Below are positions 26,131 to 35,623 of a stretch of 64,000 nt of DNA, piece by piece. The notes beneath the pieces are model-generated. The model made no database searches. It saw nothing but the letters and a program-made list of their open reading frames with translations, and was not told the origin of the DNA. This DNA comes from Phycisphaerales bacterium Planc_01 (GTDB lineage: Bacteria; Planctomycetota; Phycisphaerae; Sedimentisphaerales; Anaerobacaceae), in NCBI GenBank assembly GCA_001603075.1, contig LVBB01000109.1:186001-250000 (forward strand), in the 5' to 3' direction. Positions within the stretch are counted from its first letter, which is position 1; each line of letters starts with the position of its first letter. Made by a program: the position numbers and the translations under genes.

Positions 26131-27261
26131 TCAGGCGTAGAAGCCGGCATATCGCTCCATGGCATCCATCAGGGCCTTGACGTTTTCCAGCGGCACTCCG
26201 GGGTACAGTCCGTAGATCATCATCAGCCCTCCCTGCTTCGACCCCAGTTTGCTCACTTCATCCCGGACAAGGGCGTCGATCTGCTCCGGCGTACCGGACG
26301 GCGTGACCGTCTGACGGTCGATGTCCAAGTCGATGCACACGTGGCCCGCGAGCTTGTCCTTGATCCAGTCGATGCCGTTGACCAGATCCTGCAGGTTGAC
26401 GACGTCCACGCCACCGTCGATGAGATCGTCCAGCAGATCGCGAATCCGGCCGTCGGAGTGCATGTGAATGATACACCCGGCGTCGCGGGCCGGTCTCATC
26501 AGGCGTTCATAACTGGGCTTGATGAACGAACGGAACATCTCGGGCGAGAGCATCGGACCGGTCTGCATGCCAAGGTCTTCCGGATAGCTCATCCACTCGA
26601 CGCCGAGATCGAGATATCGGCGCACGATCGCGGCGTTGAACCGCTCGACCATCTCGACCAGACGCGGTAGATTCGGATGGCAATCGACCATGTCGAACAG
26701 GACGTTCTCATATCCGCGAATGTCCACCAGTGTCTGGAACGTATGCCCGTGGCGCAGCCCCCCCATCGTCAGCTCTCCACAGGCTCGCGCCCGCTCGATG
26801 TTTCGCGCGATCTGCGCCCAGTCGATCGGCCCCTTGCCGGAATCGACCTGCGGGTCGGGGGCTGCATATCCCTCGAACGCCGCCCAATTCGCCAGAGGGT
26901 GCTCCGTCACCGTTCCGGCGGTGCCTTCCATGGTGGTCTCCCATCGACAACCCCAGCCATCGACAAACGGCCGGCCGGGCCGTTCGATGATCCGATAGTC
27001 CAACTCGGTCCGGCCGGTACCCTCGCCGGCAAGGTCCGGAAACAGAAAGGGATGCGACTCCATCAGTTCTTTCAGGACTTCGGGCGGATAGTGATGCCAG
27101 CAGGCCTCGTTGATGTGGAAGTGCATGGGAATGTAGTCGGGTCCGTCCCGTCGGACCGCACGAAGAACGTTCGTTCGCCTCGCCGCGAAGGAATCGACAC
27201 GAGCGGGAGTGCCTCGAACGGGGGCGACTGTAGAATACTGCTCGTTCTTACCCGTGGCCAT
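26131..27261 (-). CDS. Uroporphyrinogen decarboxylase-like (UROD/MtaA superfamily) protein
   Basis: A 376-residue protein of the UROD/MtaA superfamily. It shows a TIM-barrel pattern with FPDLAGEGTGRTELDYRI, GMQTGPMLSPEMFRSFIKP near residues 228-246 and IHMHSDGRIRDLLDDLIDGG near 264-283. True HemE has an FAGAPWT motif, which is absent, so a haem role is unlikely. Such UROD-like proteins with the H-x-D/H-x-C/H-x-S pattern are often methyltransferases or of unknown function in sugar loci. It is the first gene of a minus-strand group followed by PmoA-like, MocA and AraC genes. Confidence 0.75.
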   Translation of the reverse strand: MATGKNEQYSTVAPVRGTPARVDSFAARRTNVLRAVRRDGPDYIPMHFHINEACWHHYPPEVLKELMESHPFLFPDLAGEGTGRTELDYRIIERPGRPFVDGWGCRWETTMEGTAGTVTEHPLANWAAFEGYAAPDPQVDSGKGPIDWAQIARNIERARACGELTMGGLRHGHTFQTLVDIRGYENVLFDMVDCHPNLPRLVEMVERFNAAIVRRYLDLGVEWMSYPEDLGMQTGPMLSPEMFRSFIKPSYERLMRPARDAGCIIHMHSDGRIRDLLDDLIDGGVDVVNLQDLVNGIDWIKDKLAGHVCIDLDIDRQTVTPSGTPEQIDALVRDEVSKLGSKQGGLMMIYGLYPGVPLENVKALMDAMERYAGFYA

Positions 27262-27934
27262 GCTCCTCTCGTTATCCGGCGTCGATACGAATCTGTTTTC
27301 GCCCCCAAAGGGCCCCTTGGACTCGACAGGTCAGCCTCTTCGGTGCAGGCGGCAGTATACGCGCCGCTGCCGCCCCAGACGTTCGATATCATGCCACAGA
27401 ATACCAAACCTTGGCAACCACGAGTGAATCGGGTGCCATATCGTGACGATATCCAGGACGTGTCGCATCTGATTGAAATGTGGCCGGGCCCCAAGTCCGG
27501 CCGAGAGGTCAAGGACAATCATATGCTTGCCAGTTGCATGCCATCTGCCTGTCTGGTAGAATCGTGGACATCGCAGGCGTCGCGCGTGGGCCCCGCTGCT
27601 ACAGATGGGGGCATCAGCCAACAGACGCCGAGCTTCCTGACGGATCGCATATCAGGTCAGGATCGGAGGTTCAGGTGAAATGAGGTGGGTCGGGCATACA
27701 ACAACGCTCCTGTCTGCGAGGCTCTGTCTCCGCGCCCACTTGGGCCGCAGCCGGCCTTCGTCCGCCCTGTCCGGTTCATGCCGAAAGGAGGTGAACGGGC
27801 CCATGTCCTGAACGCATCGATCACCGGGGCACGTGGCAGGAATCGCACAGAATCACACTTAGGTTCAGCGGCCTCCGGAGGGCCGTCGGACACATCACAA
27901 CACTGTCGTGTAACGATTCATAAGGAGGACCATC
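27262..27934. other. 670-base intergenic region upstream of the LamG gene
   Basis: Lies between divergent genes (UROD-like on minus, LamG on plus). Several open frames exist but none has a ribosome-binding site plus protein-like composition. AAGGAGGACCATC directly before 27935 is the ribosome-binding site of the LamG gene. An AAAGGAGGTG at 27782-27791 sits in front of no credible reading frame. A divergent promoter pair is expected but not identifiable. Confidence 0.35.
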
Positions 27935-30820
27935 ATGTGTAAGAACGTTTCTCGTGCGATTGCGCTGGTCTTGGTGTTGAGCCTGGCCGGCGGAGCGTGG
28001 GCCGATCTGGTCGGGCACTGGCGATTCGATGAAGGTGCCGGGACCGTCGCCCGCGACTCCAGCAGAAGTGGAAACAACGGCACCCTCAGCGGCAACGTGG
28101 AATGGGTGCCGGGACAGATCGGAGGCGCGCTTCAGTTCAACGAGGGCGGCTGGGTCGATTGCGGTGATGTCCTGACGTTCACCAGCACGCTCACGATCAC
28201 CTGCTGGGTGAATCCGGCTGTCCTGAGCGGCGACCGGGGGTTCGTCACCCGCGAAGGCGCCTACGCGTTCAAGTCCAGCAGCAATTTCCTGCGGTTCACC
28301 ACGCCGGGAATCCTCGACTACAACGGCAACAATACGATCCTCCAGACCGGGACCTGGCAGCACGTGGCGGTCACCTTCGTGCCCAACCAGACGCAGGGCT
28401 GTGTGTTCTATCTCAACGGCGTCGAAACCGATCGCCTGAACAGCACCGGCCTGAGCGCCGGCGCCGGCCCATTCCGCATGGGTAACAATCAGTGGAGTCA
28501 GCTCTACTCCGGCATGTTGGACGACGTACGGGTTTTCGACCACATCCTGACGCCGGAAGAAATCGTTCAGTCCATGAAGGGCACCGGCCCTGAACTGGCG
28601 GCCGACCCCAGTCCGGAGAACGAGGCGACCGATGTGCCGCGCGAGGTGGTCATGAGCTGGACGGCGGGCCAGTTCGCCGCGACGCACGATGTCTACTTTG
28701 GCACATCGTTTGACGATGTCAACGATGCCGCCCGCAGCAGTGCGATGGGGGTTCTCGTCAGCCAGGGGCAGGCCGCAGCGACCTATGACCCTGCCGGTCT
28801 GCTCGACTTCGACACGACCTATTACTGGCGCATCGATGAAGTCAACGCCGCCCCCAGCAACACAATCTTCAAGGGCGAGGTCTGGAGCTTCACCACCGAG
28901 CCGTTCGCTTATGCGATCCAGACCGTCATCGCCACGACCAACGGCATCTCCGAAGCCGGCGCCGGACCGGAAAACACCGTCAACGGCTCCGGGCTCAATG
29001 CCCTCGATCAGCACTCGACCCTCAGTAGTGACATGTGGGTGGCCAAGGCGCCGGACGACGGGCCCCTGTGGATTCAGTACGAGTTCGATCGCGTCTACAA
29101 GCTCCACGAGCTTCTGGTCTGGAACTACAACGTCCAGTTCGAGCTGATGCTCGGATTCGGGATCAAGAACGCGACCGTCGAATACTCCGTCGACGGAGCC
29201 GAGTGGGAAAGCCTGGGTGACGTCCAGTTGAATCAGGCGGGGGCCAATGCCGCGTACACCTACAACACGACGGTGGACCTGGCGGGTGTGGCGGCCAAGT
29301 TCGTCCGCCTGACCGTCAACAGCGGTTTCGGCGGGCTGGGCCAGTACGGTCTCAGCGAGGTCCGCTTCATGCAGATTCCCGCTCAGGCCCGTGAGCCGCA
29401 GCCGGCGGACGGGGCGGCCGACGTGGAGGTGAGCACCTCGCTGAGCTGGCGCGCCGGCCGGGAAGCGGTCGCGCACGAGGTGTATTTCGGCACCGATCCC
29501 AACGCGCTGGCCCTGGCCGGAACGGTAGGCGCCCCCACATTCGATCCGGCGGCACTTGCTCTGGGAATGACGTACTACTGGCAGATCAGCGAGGTCAATG
29601 AGGCCGAGGCCATCAGCGCCTGGCAGAGCGATCTGTGGAGCTTCTCCACGCAGGCCTATATCGTCGTCGACGACTTCGAAAGCTACACTGACGACATCGA
29701 CGCCGGCCAGGCCATCTTCGACACCTGGCTCGACGGCTGGGTCAACAACACCGGTTCGACCGTCGGCCACCTCCAGACGCCGTTTGCCGAGCGGACCATC
29801 GTTCGTGGCGGAGAGCAATCGATGCCGCTGTTCTATGACAACACGGCAGCGACCGTCTCCGAGGCCGACTTCACCCTCAGCCGGGATTGGACCGCCAACG
29901 GCATCAAGAGCCTCTCGCTGTACTTCCAGGGCGCCGCAGGCAACACCGGGCGACTGTACGTCAAGATCAACGGCGTCAAGGTACCCTACGACGGTGCGGC
30001 AAGCGACATTGCCAAGGCCATGTGGCATCCGTGGAACATCGATCTGTCGGCGGTCGGCACCAACCTGCAGCGCGTAACCTCGCTGACGATCGGCGTCGAG
30101 GGCGCCGGGGCAACGGGAGTGGTGTACATTGACGACATCCGGCTGTATCCCCGCACCCCCGAGTTCGTCGTGCCGGTGGAGCCGGATCAGGCAGGACTGG
30201 TTGCCCATTACGCATTTGAAGGCAACCTCAATGATTCGGTGGGGTCCCGTCACGGCACGGCCCTCGGCGATGCTCGAACCACGAGCGATCCGGTCCGAGG
30301 CCAGGTTCTGACTGTGGACGGCACGGGCGACGCCGTAGACATCGCCTACAGCGAAGCACTGAACCCCGAGGCGTTCACGGCAAGCGTCTGGGCCAATCCG
30401 GACCCAACCGGCAGCGAGCATCGTTCGCCGCTCACCTCGCGCGATGACACCCCACAACGGGGCTACATTCTTTACCTGACGCCGACCAACACGTGGGAAT
30501 TCTGGACCGGCACCGGCACCGGGTGGAATGGCACGGCCGGCCCGGCGGCGCAACTGGGCGAGTGGACCCACATCGTCGCCACCTTCGCCAACGAGCAGAA
30601 GGCCCTCTACATCAACGGCCGACTGGTCGCCGAAGGCACTGCCCCGCTGTCGTTGAACACACAGCGTCCGCTGCGAATCGGCGGCGGAGCGACGGAAGGG
30701 GCCGGCAACTACTTCTTCCGTGGAATGCTTGACGAGGTTCGTATCTACAATCGGGCCTTATCGGCGGAGGAGGTAGCCGGATTAGCCGGACACACCGAGC
30801 CACTGCACAAGTCGTTCTGA
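27935..30820 (+). CDS. Secreted LamG / discoidin multidomain protein
   Basis: A 961-residue exported protein. Order of domains: signal peptide 1-23; LamG (concanavalin-A-like) 24-215 beginning LVGHWRFDEGAGTVARDSS; a fibronectin-III-like unit ~218-325; an F5/8 type C (discoidin) domain ~330-485 with YEFDRVYKLHELLVWNYN; a second Fn3-like unit ~487-585; a carbohydrate-binding-like domain ~590-750 (VDDFESYTDD); and a second LamG 765-955 (LVAHYAFEGNLNDSVG). The two LamG and two Fn3-like units look internally duplicated. It has no visible catalytic module, so adhesion or polysaccharide binding is the likely role. An excellent AAGGAGGA site precedes the ATG. Two hairpins follow the stop codon. Confidence 0.85.
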   Translation: MCKNVSRAIALVLVLSLAGGAWADLVGHWRFDEGAGTVARDSSRSGNNGTLSGNVEWVPGQIGGALQFNEGGWVDCGDVLTFTSTLTITCWVNPAVLSGDRGFVTREGAYAFKSSSNFLRFTTPGILDYNGNNTILQTGTWQHVAVTFVPNQTQGCVFYLNGVETDRLNSTGLSAGAGPFRMGNNQWSQLYSGMLDDVRVFDHILTPEEIVQSMKGTGPELAADPSPENEATDVPREVVMSWTAGQFAATHDVYFGTSFDDVNDAARSSAMGVLVSQGQAAATYDPAGLLDFDTTYYWRIDEVNAAPSNTIFKGEVWSFTTEPFAYAIQTVIATTNGISEAGAGPENTVNGSGLNALDQHSTLSSDMWVAKAPDDGPLWIQYEFDRVYKLHELLVWNYNVQFELMLGFGIKNATVEYSVDGAEWESLGDVQLNQAGANAAYTYNTTVDLAGVAAKFVRLTVNSGFGGLGQYGLSEVRFMQIPAQAREPQPADGAADVEVSTSLSWRAGREAVAHEVYFGTDPNALALAGTVGAPTFDPAALALGMTYYWQISEVNEAEAISAWQSDLWSFSTQAYIVVDDFESYTDDIDAGQAIFDTWLDGWVNNTGSTVGHLQTPFAERTIVRGGEQSMPLFYDNTAATVSEADFTLSRDWTANGIKSLSLYFQGAAGNTGRLYVKINGVKVPYDGAASDIAKAMWHPWNIDLSAVGTNLQRVTSLTIGVEGAGATGVVYIDDIRLYPRTPEFVVPVEPDQAGLVAHYAFEGNLNDSVGSRHGTALGDARTTSDPVRGQVLTVDGTGDAVDIAYSEALNPEAFTASVWANPDPTGSEHRSPLTSRDDTPQRGYILYLTPTNTWEFWTGTGTGWNGTAGPAAQLGEWTHIVATFANEQKALYINGRLVAEGTAPLSLNTQRPLRIGGGATEGAGNYFFRGMLDEVRIYNRALSAEEVAGLAGHTEPLHKSF

Positions 30821-30852
30821 GTGGAGGACGCAGGGGCGTAGGAGCCAACAGA

Positions 30853-30880
30853 GCAGGGGCGAATGACCATTCGCCCCTGC
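30853..30880. repeat. 28-nt palindrome, GGGCGAAT family (intergenic copy 1)
   Basis: A perfect inverted repeat with 13-base arms (GCAGGGGCGAATG and its complement) around a 2-base centre. It lies 33 bases after the LamG stop codon. It belongs to a family with three other members in this window (39546, 41177, 47941). As RNA it forms a strong hairpin and could act with the next hairpin in termination. Confidence 0.85.
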
Positions 30881-30892
30881 CTCCAGATACAG

Positions 30893-30919
30893 GGCAGGGC
30901 AACTTCACGTTGCCCTGCC
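30893..30919 (+). terminator. Terminator-like hairpin between convergent genes
   Basis: An 11-bp perfect stem (GGCAGGGCAAC / GTTGCCCTGCC) with a TTCAC loop is followed by ATTTTCAT. It ends the LamG transcription unit (+). Because it is symmetrical and lies before the convergent isomerase gene (ending at 31034), it may work in both directions, although the T-tract is short and only on the plus side. Confidence 0.6.
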
Positions 30920-31033
30920 ATTTTCATATCGACACATCCGGGCAGTGGAAGAACGAATTGCTGTCGCCTTTGAGCTGGAACGGATCGACATGGTTGGCTG
31001 AGATTCACTTCCGTCCATGCGGCAGAAGCAACG

Positions 31034-31945
31034 CTACGCATCCATCGACGCGGCGAAGTCCTCGACAAACCTGGCGCACTGGGCAACGTCTTCGATCAGC
31101 CGACCTGACAAATGCTCGTACTCGATGGTTGCGAGGCCGCGAAATTTCAGGTCATACAATGTCTGTAATACCTGCGTGAAATTCGCCTTGCCCTCACCGA
31201 GAGGCACGTCACGCGATTCGCGGTTGCCGAATTCGGCGGCGTCTTTGAGGTGAACGGCAAGGATACGGCCACTCAGCTTCCGGAGACACTCGGCAGGGTC
31301 GAGCCCCGAACGGACCCAGTGTCCGGTGTCCGGACAGGCGCCGATGAACCTGCTGCGGCCCTCGCAGACCTTCAGCACGTTCTCCGGACGCCAGTATCTC
31401 GACTGTTCCGATTGCGGGTGATTGTGCACCGCCAGACCGATCTCATACTCGCGACACAGCTCGTCGAGCGCCTCGAACACCTCTGCCGGCGGCTCGGCGA
31501 CGAGCGTCTCGACGCCCATTTCCTTGGCGAAGTCGAACACTTTGCGGAAACCGGACGCGTCGGCTTCGAGGGGCGCGTAGTAACTGGCCATCTGCATGCC
31601 GCGATCCTCCAATCGCGTCTTCATCTCGCGGCGCTGTGCCGGCGTGAGCGACTCGCTCGTCTTGAGATCCGGCTGCTCCTTGCTCAGCGGCAGGAAGAAG
31701 GCCGGCTCGACCCGCCGGATGCCCAGAGCACCGATCACATCCAGCGCTTCGTAGAAGCTGCGATCGCGGAACGTGTAGAGTCCACACGACAGCCGCCAGC
31801 CGAGCTTCTCCGCGTGGGGCGTGCTCACTTTGACTTTCCGCTGCTCCGCCGACATCCCCCCCGCCGTCATGCCCAGGACGGCTCCTGCTCCCCAACCTCC
31901 TGCAGACACGAGAAACCCGCGACGACTCAATCGACTCGCTCTCAT
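31034..31945 (-). CDS. Tat-exported sugar phosphate isomerase/epimerase-like protein
   Basis: A 303-residue protein of the xylose-isomerase-like TIM-barrel superfamily. It starts with a twin-arginine signal (LSRRGFLVSAGG). Barrel features include LSCGLYTFRDRSFYEALDVI, a conserved-type H in AVHNHPQS, CPDTGHWVRSGLDP and GKANFTQVLQTLYDLKFRG, with IEYEHLSG at the end. These match metal-binding positions of IolE/TIM-barrel epimerases. GGAGGTGATCTT precedes the ATG at 31945; the frame extends upstream but that part is not protein-like. It diverges from the large glycosidase gene at 32243, so the pair may be co-regulated. It could be an isomerase or an epimerase; the substrate is unknown. Confidence 0.82.
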   Translation of the reverse strand: MRASRLSRRGFLVSAGGWGAGAVLGMTAGGMSAEQRKVKVSTPHAEKLGWRLSCGLYTFRDRSFYEALDVIGALGIRRVEPAFFLPLSKEQPDLKTSESLTPAQRREMKTRLEDRGMQMASYYAPLEADASGFRKVFDFAKEMGVETLVAEPPAEVFEALDELCREYEIGLAVHNHPQSEQSRYWRPENVLKVCEGRSRFIGACPDTGHWVRSGLDPAECLRKLSGRILAVHLKDAAEFGNRESRDVPLGEGKANFTQVLQTLYDLKFRGLATIEYEHLSGRLIEDVAQCARFVEDFAASMDA

Positions 31946-32242
31946 AAGATCACCTCCATACAATGTCCGTGATTCCTGCCAGAACCCAAAGCCCAAAGAC
32001 TCTCCCGAAGAGCATTTCTCAGCGAGCGCCATCCCAGATCTCGAAGAACCGATCCATTGTCTCCACGAGAGCGATGACCCGCAAGCCTCAAATGGATCCG
32101 GCATTTCGGCTTTCGGCCGACCTGCCTCGGGCCCGCAGCGGCATGCCTCCGATGCCGGGAAGTGGCTTGTCGGTTGTGGACGGCCGGTGTAGCATGTTGC
32201 GGATCGACAGCAGAACGCCACCCCTTCAAAGGAGATGCACGT

Positions 32243-35200
32243 ATGGCAACGGCGAGGACGGCAATCGTGGCATGTGTCATGCTTGTCTGCGGTTCACTCT
32301 GGGCGAAGCAGCAAGGCGAGAACAGGACTTCCGAAGGGGTTTGCGATATGGCTCCGTTCGGTTTTCACGTCTCGGACCCCGACGGCCGGTGGCACGGAAT
32401 CCGCTGGACGGAGCCCCGAAAGGTCCGGCGGGTGATCGTCCGGTTCGCGGACGACCAGGCCCTGCCGCAGCAATCCGAGGTAACGCTGCAGTACTGGCGC
32501 CGGACCTGGGATGGAAAGGCCGATCCCGTCCAGGCCGAGCGCGGAGCCGGCGGAATGGGCTGGGATGCGATGGACGACTGGACAAACGGCACGTGGATCG
32601 ATGCCGAGACGTCGGTCATCGCGAACGGCGCGATCTGGACATTTGCGCTGCAACCGATCAGTTCGAAAGAAATCGAGGATGTGGAGGGCCCTGGAGTCAC
32701 GTACCGCAAGACCCTCTGGATTCGCCTGCTCTTCAGCCGGCCCGTGGCACAGCCTCGCAGCCTTCAGGTGCTCACCGAATCGGCATACCAACCCCTGAGA
32801 GTGCGCATCCATTTCGGCAGGCCGGCGTTGTCCGCGATAAGCACAGACAGCGCCGAGACGGGGCGCCTTGAGATCCACAACGGGCGTCTCGTAAACTTGC
32901 GCCACGCCAACGGGGCTCACGTCGATATCGCGGATGACCTCCAATGGTCTCTGGCGGCCGGTGCAGACACCGCTATCGAGGCCGATCTCCTGATCGCCAG
33001 GGACCCCACCGACGACCGCTACGACCGGACAATCGTCACCGTCCGCTCCAGTTGCCGGCCGTTTTCTTTCGCCGCCGATGAAGTGGCCGGAGGCGACCGC
33101 ATTCTCGTCGACGATCTGGGCGTGCTGGTGACTCCGGCTCAGGACGACATAACACTCGACGGCTACCGCGAGGCCCTTCGGACAGGGTTCCGGGGACGCA
33201 CGGTGTACGACCGCGTCAAAGAGGCTCCGGAGCAGACCCTGTCGAGGGCCTGGAACGACATGCCTCTCAAGCGTCCGCTCTGGTTCGTCCACGGGCTGCC
33301 GGGCGACCGCAACACGATTCGGCAGCATCCCAACGGCGACATCGACGTCACCGCCGTGGGACGATGGTTCAACATCCAGCGCAGCGAGCGGGACAGCGCC
33401 CGCAAACAGTGGAATGGCGACATGCTCAGGATCTCGTTCGGACTGCCCGACGAGACGCTTCGAGGCGGGCGGAAGCTGGAGGAAGGCTACCTGCCCCTGG
33501 TGCATACCTGGTGGCAGGATGGACCGGTCTATTACGAGCAGAAGACGATCCTCGATGCTTTGGACGCGGACCTGAATAACATCGCCCTCGACGATCCAAC
33601 GGTCCTTCTGATGCAGATCCGAATGGTCAATGTCTCTGGGTCCGACCGTGCGCCCGTGAAGCTGCGTTTCGCGTCCGGCGCCGGCGGGGAGGGCAAGTTG
33701 ACCGTCCGGCAGGGTCGTGCTGTTGCCCAAACCGATCGTGGCCCCTGCCTGCGGTTTCTGATCGCCGGCAGGGAGAAGGGCGCGTTCACCGAAGAGGGGG
33801 ACTCGACGTCGTGGGCGGCGACCCTCCAACCGAGCCAGGCGATAACGCTGCACCTTTGCATACCGTCGGTGACACTGACGGACGCGAAGGAGATCGAGGC
33901 GCTGCAGAAACGCGATTTCGATTCCGACGCCAGGCGCATCTGCGGCTTCTGGCGTGAATTGACGACGGCGGCCACACAGATCGAGACACCCGAGCCCTGG
34001 ATCAACGACTTCTACAAGGCCCATCTGAGGCATCTGCTGGTCAACTGCTTCAAGGAACTCGATTCCGACCGTCTGCACGCGCACGTGGGCACGTTCCACT
34101 ACGGGGTCTATCCCAATGAATCGGTGATGATGATCAGCGACCTGGATCGCCGGGGCCTGCATGAGGAGGCGCGGCGCAATCTGGATTCGTTCCTGCACTA
34201 CCAGGGCACGGTCTCGATGCCCGGCAACTTCCGAAGCCGCGAGGGGCAGTTCTACGGTGCCGGCGGCCACGAGAGCGGCGGATACAACAAGAGCCACGGA
34301 TACGTCATGTGGAACATGGCCCAGCACTGGTGGATGACGCGAGACCGTACGTGGATGGAGCAGGCCGCGCCCAGGCTCGTCGAGGCCTGTGAATGGGTCA
34401 TCAAGGAGCGTCGAGCCACGATGACCACCCTCAAGGATGGCACGAAACCGCTGGAATATGGCTGGCTCCCGAGCGGCTCACTGGAAGACATCACCGATTA
34501 CTGGTACTGGCTGGCCACGAACAGCGCCACCGTCTGGGGCTTTCAGGCGCTGGCGGAAGCCTTGGCGGATTTCGGCCACATCGAGGGCGCACGACTCCAG
34601 AAGGAAGCACAGGCTTACTACGAAGATGTCATGCGCGGCATCACCGAATCACGTATCCGTTGTCCGGTCGTGCGGCTGCGGGATGGGACAAACGTGCCGA
34701 AGATTCCGTCGCGGCTGTACCAGCGAGGCCGAGCCCACGGCTGGCTGCGCGAGACGCTCGAAGGGTCTGTGTTTCTTCCGGCGTATGGGCTGCTGGGGCC
34801 GGATGCTCCCGAGACCGAGTGGATCATGAAGGACTTCGAGGACAACCTCTATATCTCCGGACAGTATGGTTATGCGATCCCCGTGTTCGATAACTTCTGG
34901 TACTCTCGCGGCGGCTTCTCCATGCAGGCCAACCTGCTGGATGGCCCCCTGCCGTATCTCTGGCGGGACGATATCAAGCACTTCCTCCGCGCCTACTTCA
35001 ACGGCTTCGCCTCCGCGTTCTATCCGGAAATCCGCATGTGCAACGAGCACTCGCTGCCGGAACTGGGATACCCCTTCGGCGATCACTTCAAATCCTCGGA
35101 CGAAGCCCAGTCCACATACTGGCTGCGTTTGATGTTCGTCCGGGAGGCCGGTTCGGAGCTGTACATCGGACAGGCCATCCCCCGTTACTGGCTGTCGCAT

Positions 35201-35479
35201 GGAAACAGGATCGGCATCCGAAACGCACCTTCCAACTTCGGTGCTCTTTCGGTCGGGATGGAATCACAGTCGGCCGAAGGGCGGATCAGAGCGATCGTCG
35301 ATCCCCCTCGGCGCAATCCGCCGCAGAGCATATTCCTGCGTCTGAGGCATCCCGACGGCGCCAGGATCAGGAGCGTGACCGTCAACGGTCGGCCCCATGA
35401 CCGTTTCGACATCGACAAGGAGTGGATCGTTCTGTCGGGACAGGCCGACGGCCGGCTGGAGGTGGTCGCACAGTACTGA
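32243..35479 (+). CDS. Large secreted six-hairpin-like glycosidase
   Basis: A 1078-residue exported protein with signal peptide (residues 1-22). Residues ~25-230 are beta-rich (discoidin-like start), and ~230-560 form a further beta-sandwich region. Residues ~600-960 look like an (alpha/alpha)6 barrel: YKAHLRHLLVNCFKELDS, VYPNESVMMISDLDRRGLHEEA, GYVMWNMAQHWWMTRDR, EYGWLPSGSLEDITDYWYWL. A short C-terminal beta domain follows. This layout resembles alpha-L-rhamnosidase/six-hairpin glycosidases, but I do not recognise a specific GH family. AAGGAG lies 9 bases before the ATG at 32243. It is transcribed divergently from the isomerase-like gene. Confidence 0.65.
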   Translation: MATARTAIVACVMLVCGSLWAKQQGENRTSEGVCDMAPFGFHVSDPDGRWHGIRWTEPRKVRRVIVRFADDQALPQQSEVTLQYWRRTWDGKADPVQAERGAGGMGWDAMDDWTNGTWIDAETSVIANGAIWTFALQPISSKEIEDVEGPGVTYRKTLWIRLLFSRPVAQPRSLQVLTESAYQPLRVRIHFGRPALSAISTDSAETGRLEIHNGRLVNLRHANGAHVDIADDLQWSLAAGADTAIEADLLIARDPTDDRYDRTIVTVRSSCRPFSFAADEVAGGDRILVDDLGVLVTPAQDDITLDGYREALRTGFRGRTVYDRVKEAPEQTLSRAWNDMPLKRPLWFVHGLPGDRNTIRQHPNGDIDVTAVGRWFNIQRSERDSARKQWNGDMLRISFGLPDETLRGGRKLEEGYLPLVHTWWQDGPVYYEQKTILDALDADLNNIALDDPTVLLMQIRMVNVSGSDRAPVKLRFASGAGGEGKLTVRQGRAVAQTDRGPCLRFLIAGREKGAFTEEGDSTSWAATLQPSQAITLHLCIPSVTLTDAKEIEALQKRDFDSDARRICGFWRELTTAATQIETPEPWINDFYKAHLRHLLVNCFKELDSDRLHAHVGTFHYGVYPNESVMMISDLDRRGLHEEARRNLDSFLHYQGTVSMPGNFRSREGQFYGAGGHESGGYNKSHGYVMWNMAQHWWMTRDRTWMEQAAPRLVEACEWVIKERRATMTTLKDGTKPLEYGWLPSGSLEDITDYWYWLATNSATVWGFQALAEALADFGHIEGARLQKEAQAYYEDVMRGITESRIRCPVVRLRDGTNVPKIPSRLYQRGRAHGWLRETLEGSVFLPAYGLLGPDAPETEWIMKDFEDNLYISGQYGYAIPVFDNFWYSRGGFSMQANLLDGPLPYLWRDDIKHFLRAYFNGFASAFYPEIRMCNEHSLPELGYPFGDHFKSSDEAQSTYWLRLMFVREAGSELYIGQAIPRYWLSHGNRIGIRNAPSNFGALSVGMESQSAEGRIRAIVDPPRRNPPQSIFLRLRHPDGARIRSVTVNGRPHDRFDIDKEWIVLSGQADGRLEVVAQY

Positions 35480-35623
35480 CGGCATCGTCCGTATCTGACA
35501 CTGTGCAAGGTGCGCCGTCTGGCGTATCGAGCGCACGGGCCCACCAAATGGTGAGGCCGAATGTACCGCGACCGCTGCGACACAACAGACCGGGTGCCGT
35601 ATGGATGAAAGGATCGTTGTGCC

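Noticed and set aside
27685-27942. 85-codon frame overlapping the LamG start
   Set aside because: Overlaps the LamG ribosome-binding site and start, has no own ribosome-binding site, and a Pro/Arg-rich composition typical of non-coding GC-rich DNA.
27821-30571. 916-codon open frame antisense to the LamG gene
   Set aside because: It mirrors the high-GC codon structure of the sense gene, lacks motifs and a ribosome-binding site, and the sense frame has clear domains.
32294-34327. 677-codon open frame antisense to the six-hairpin-like glycosidase
   Set aside because: Composition follows the complementary frame of the sense gene; no start signal or motif.
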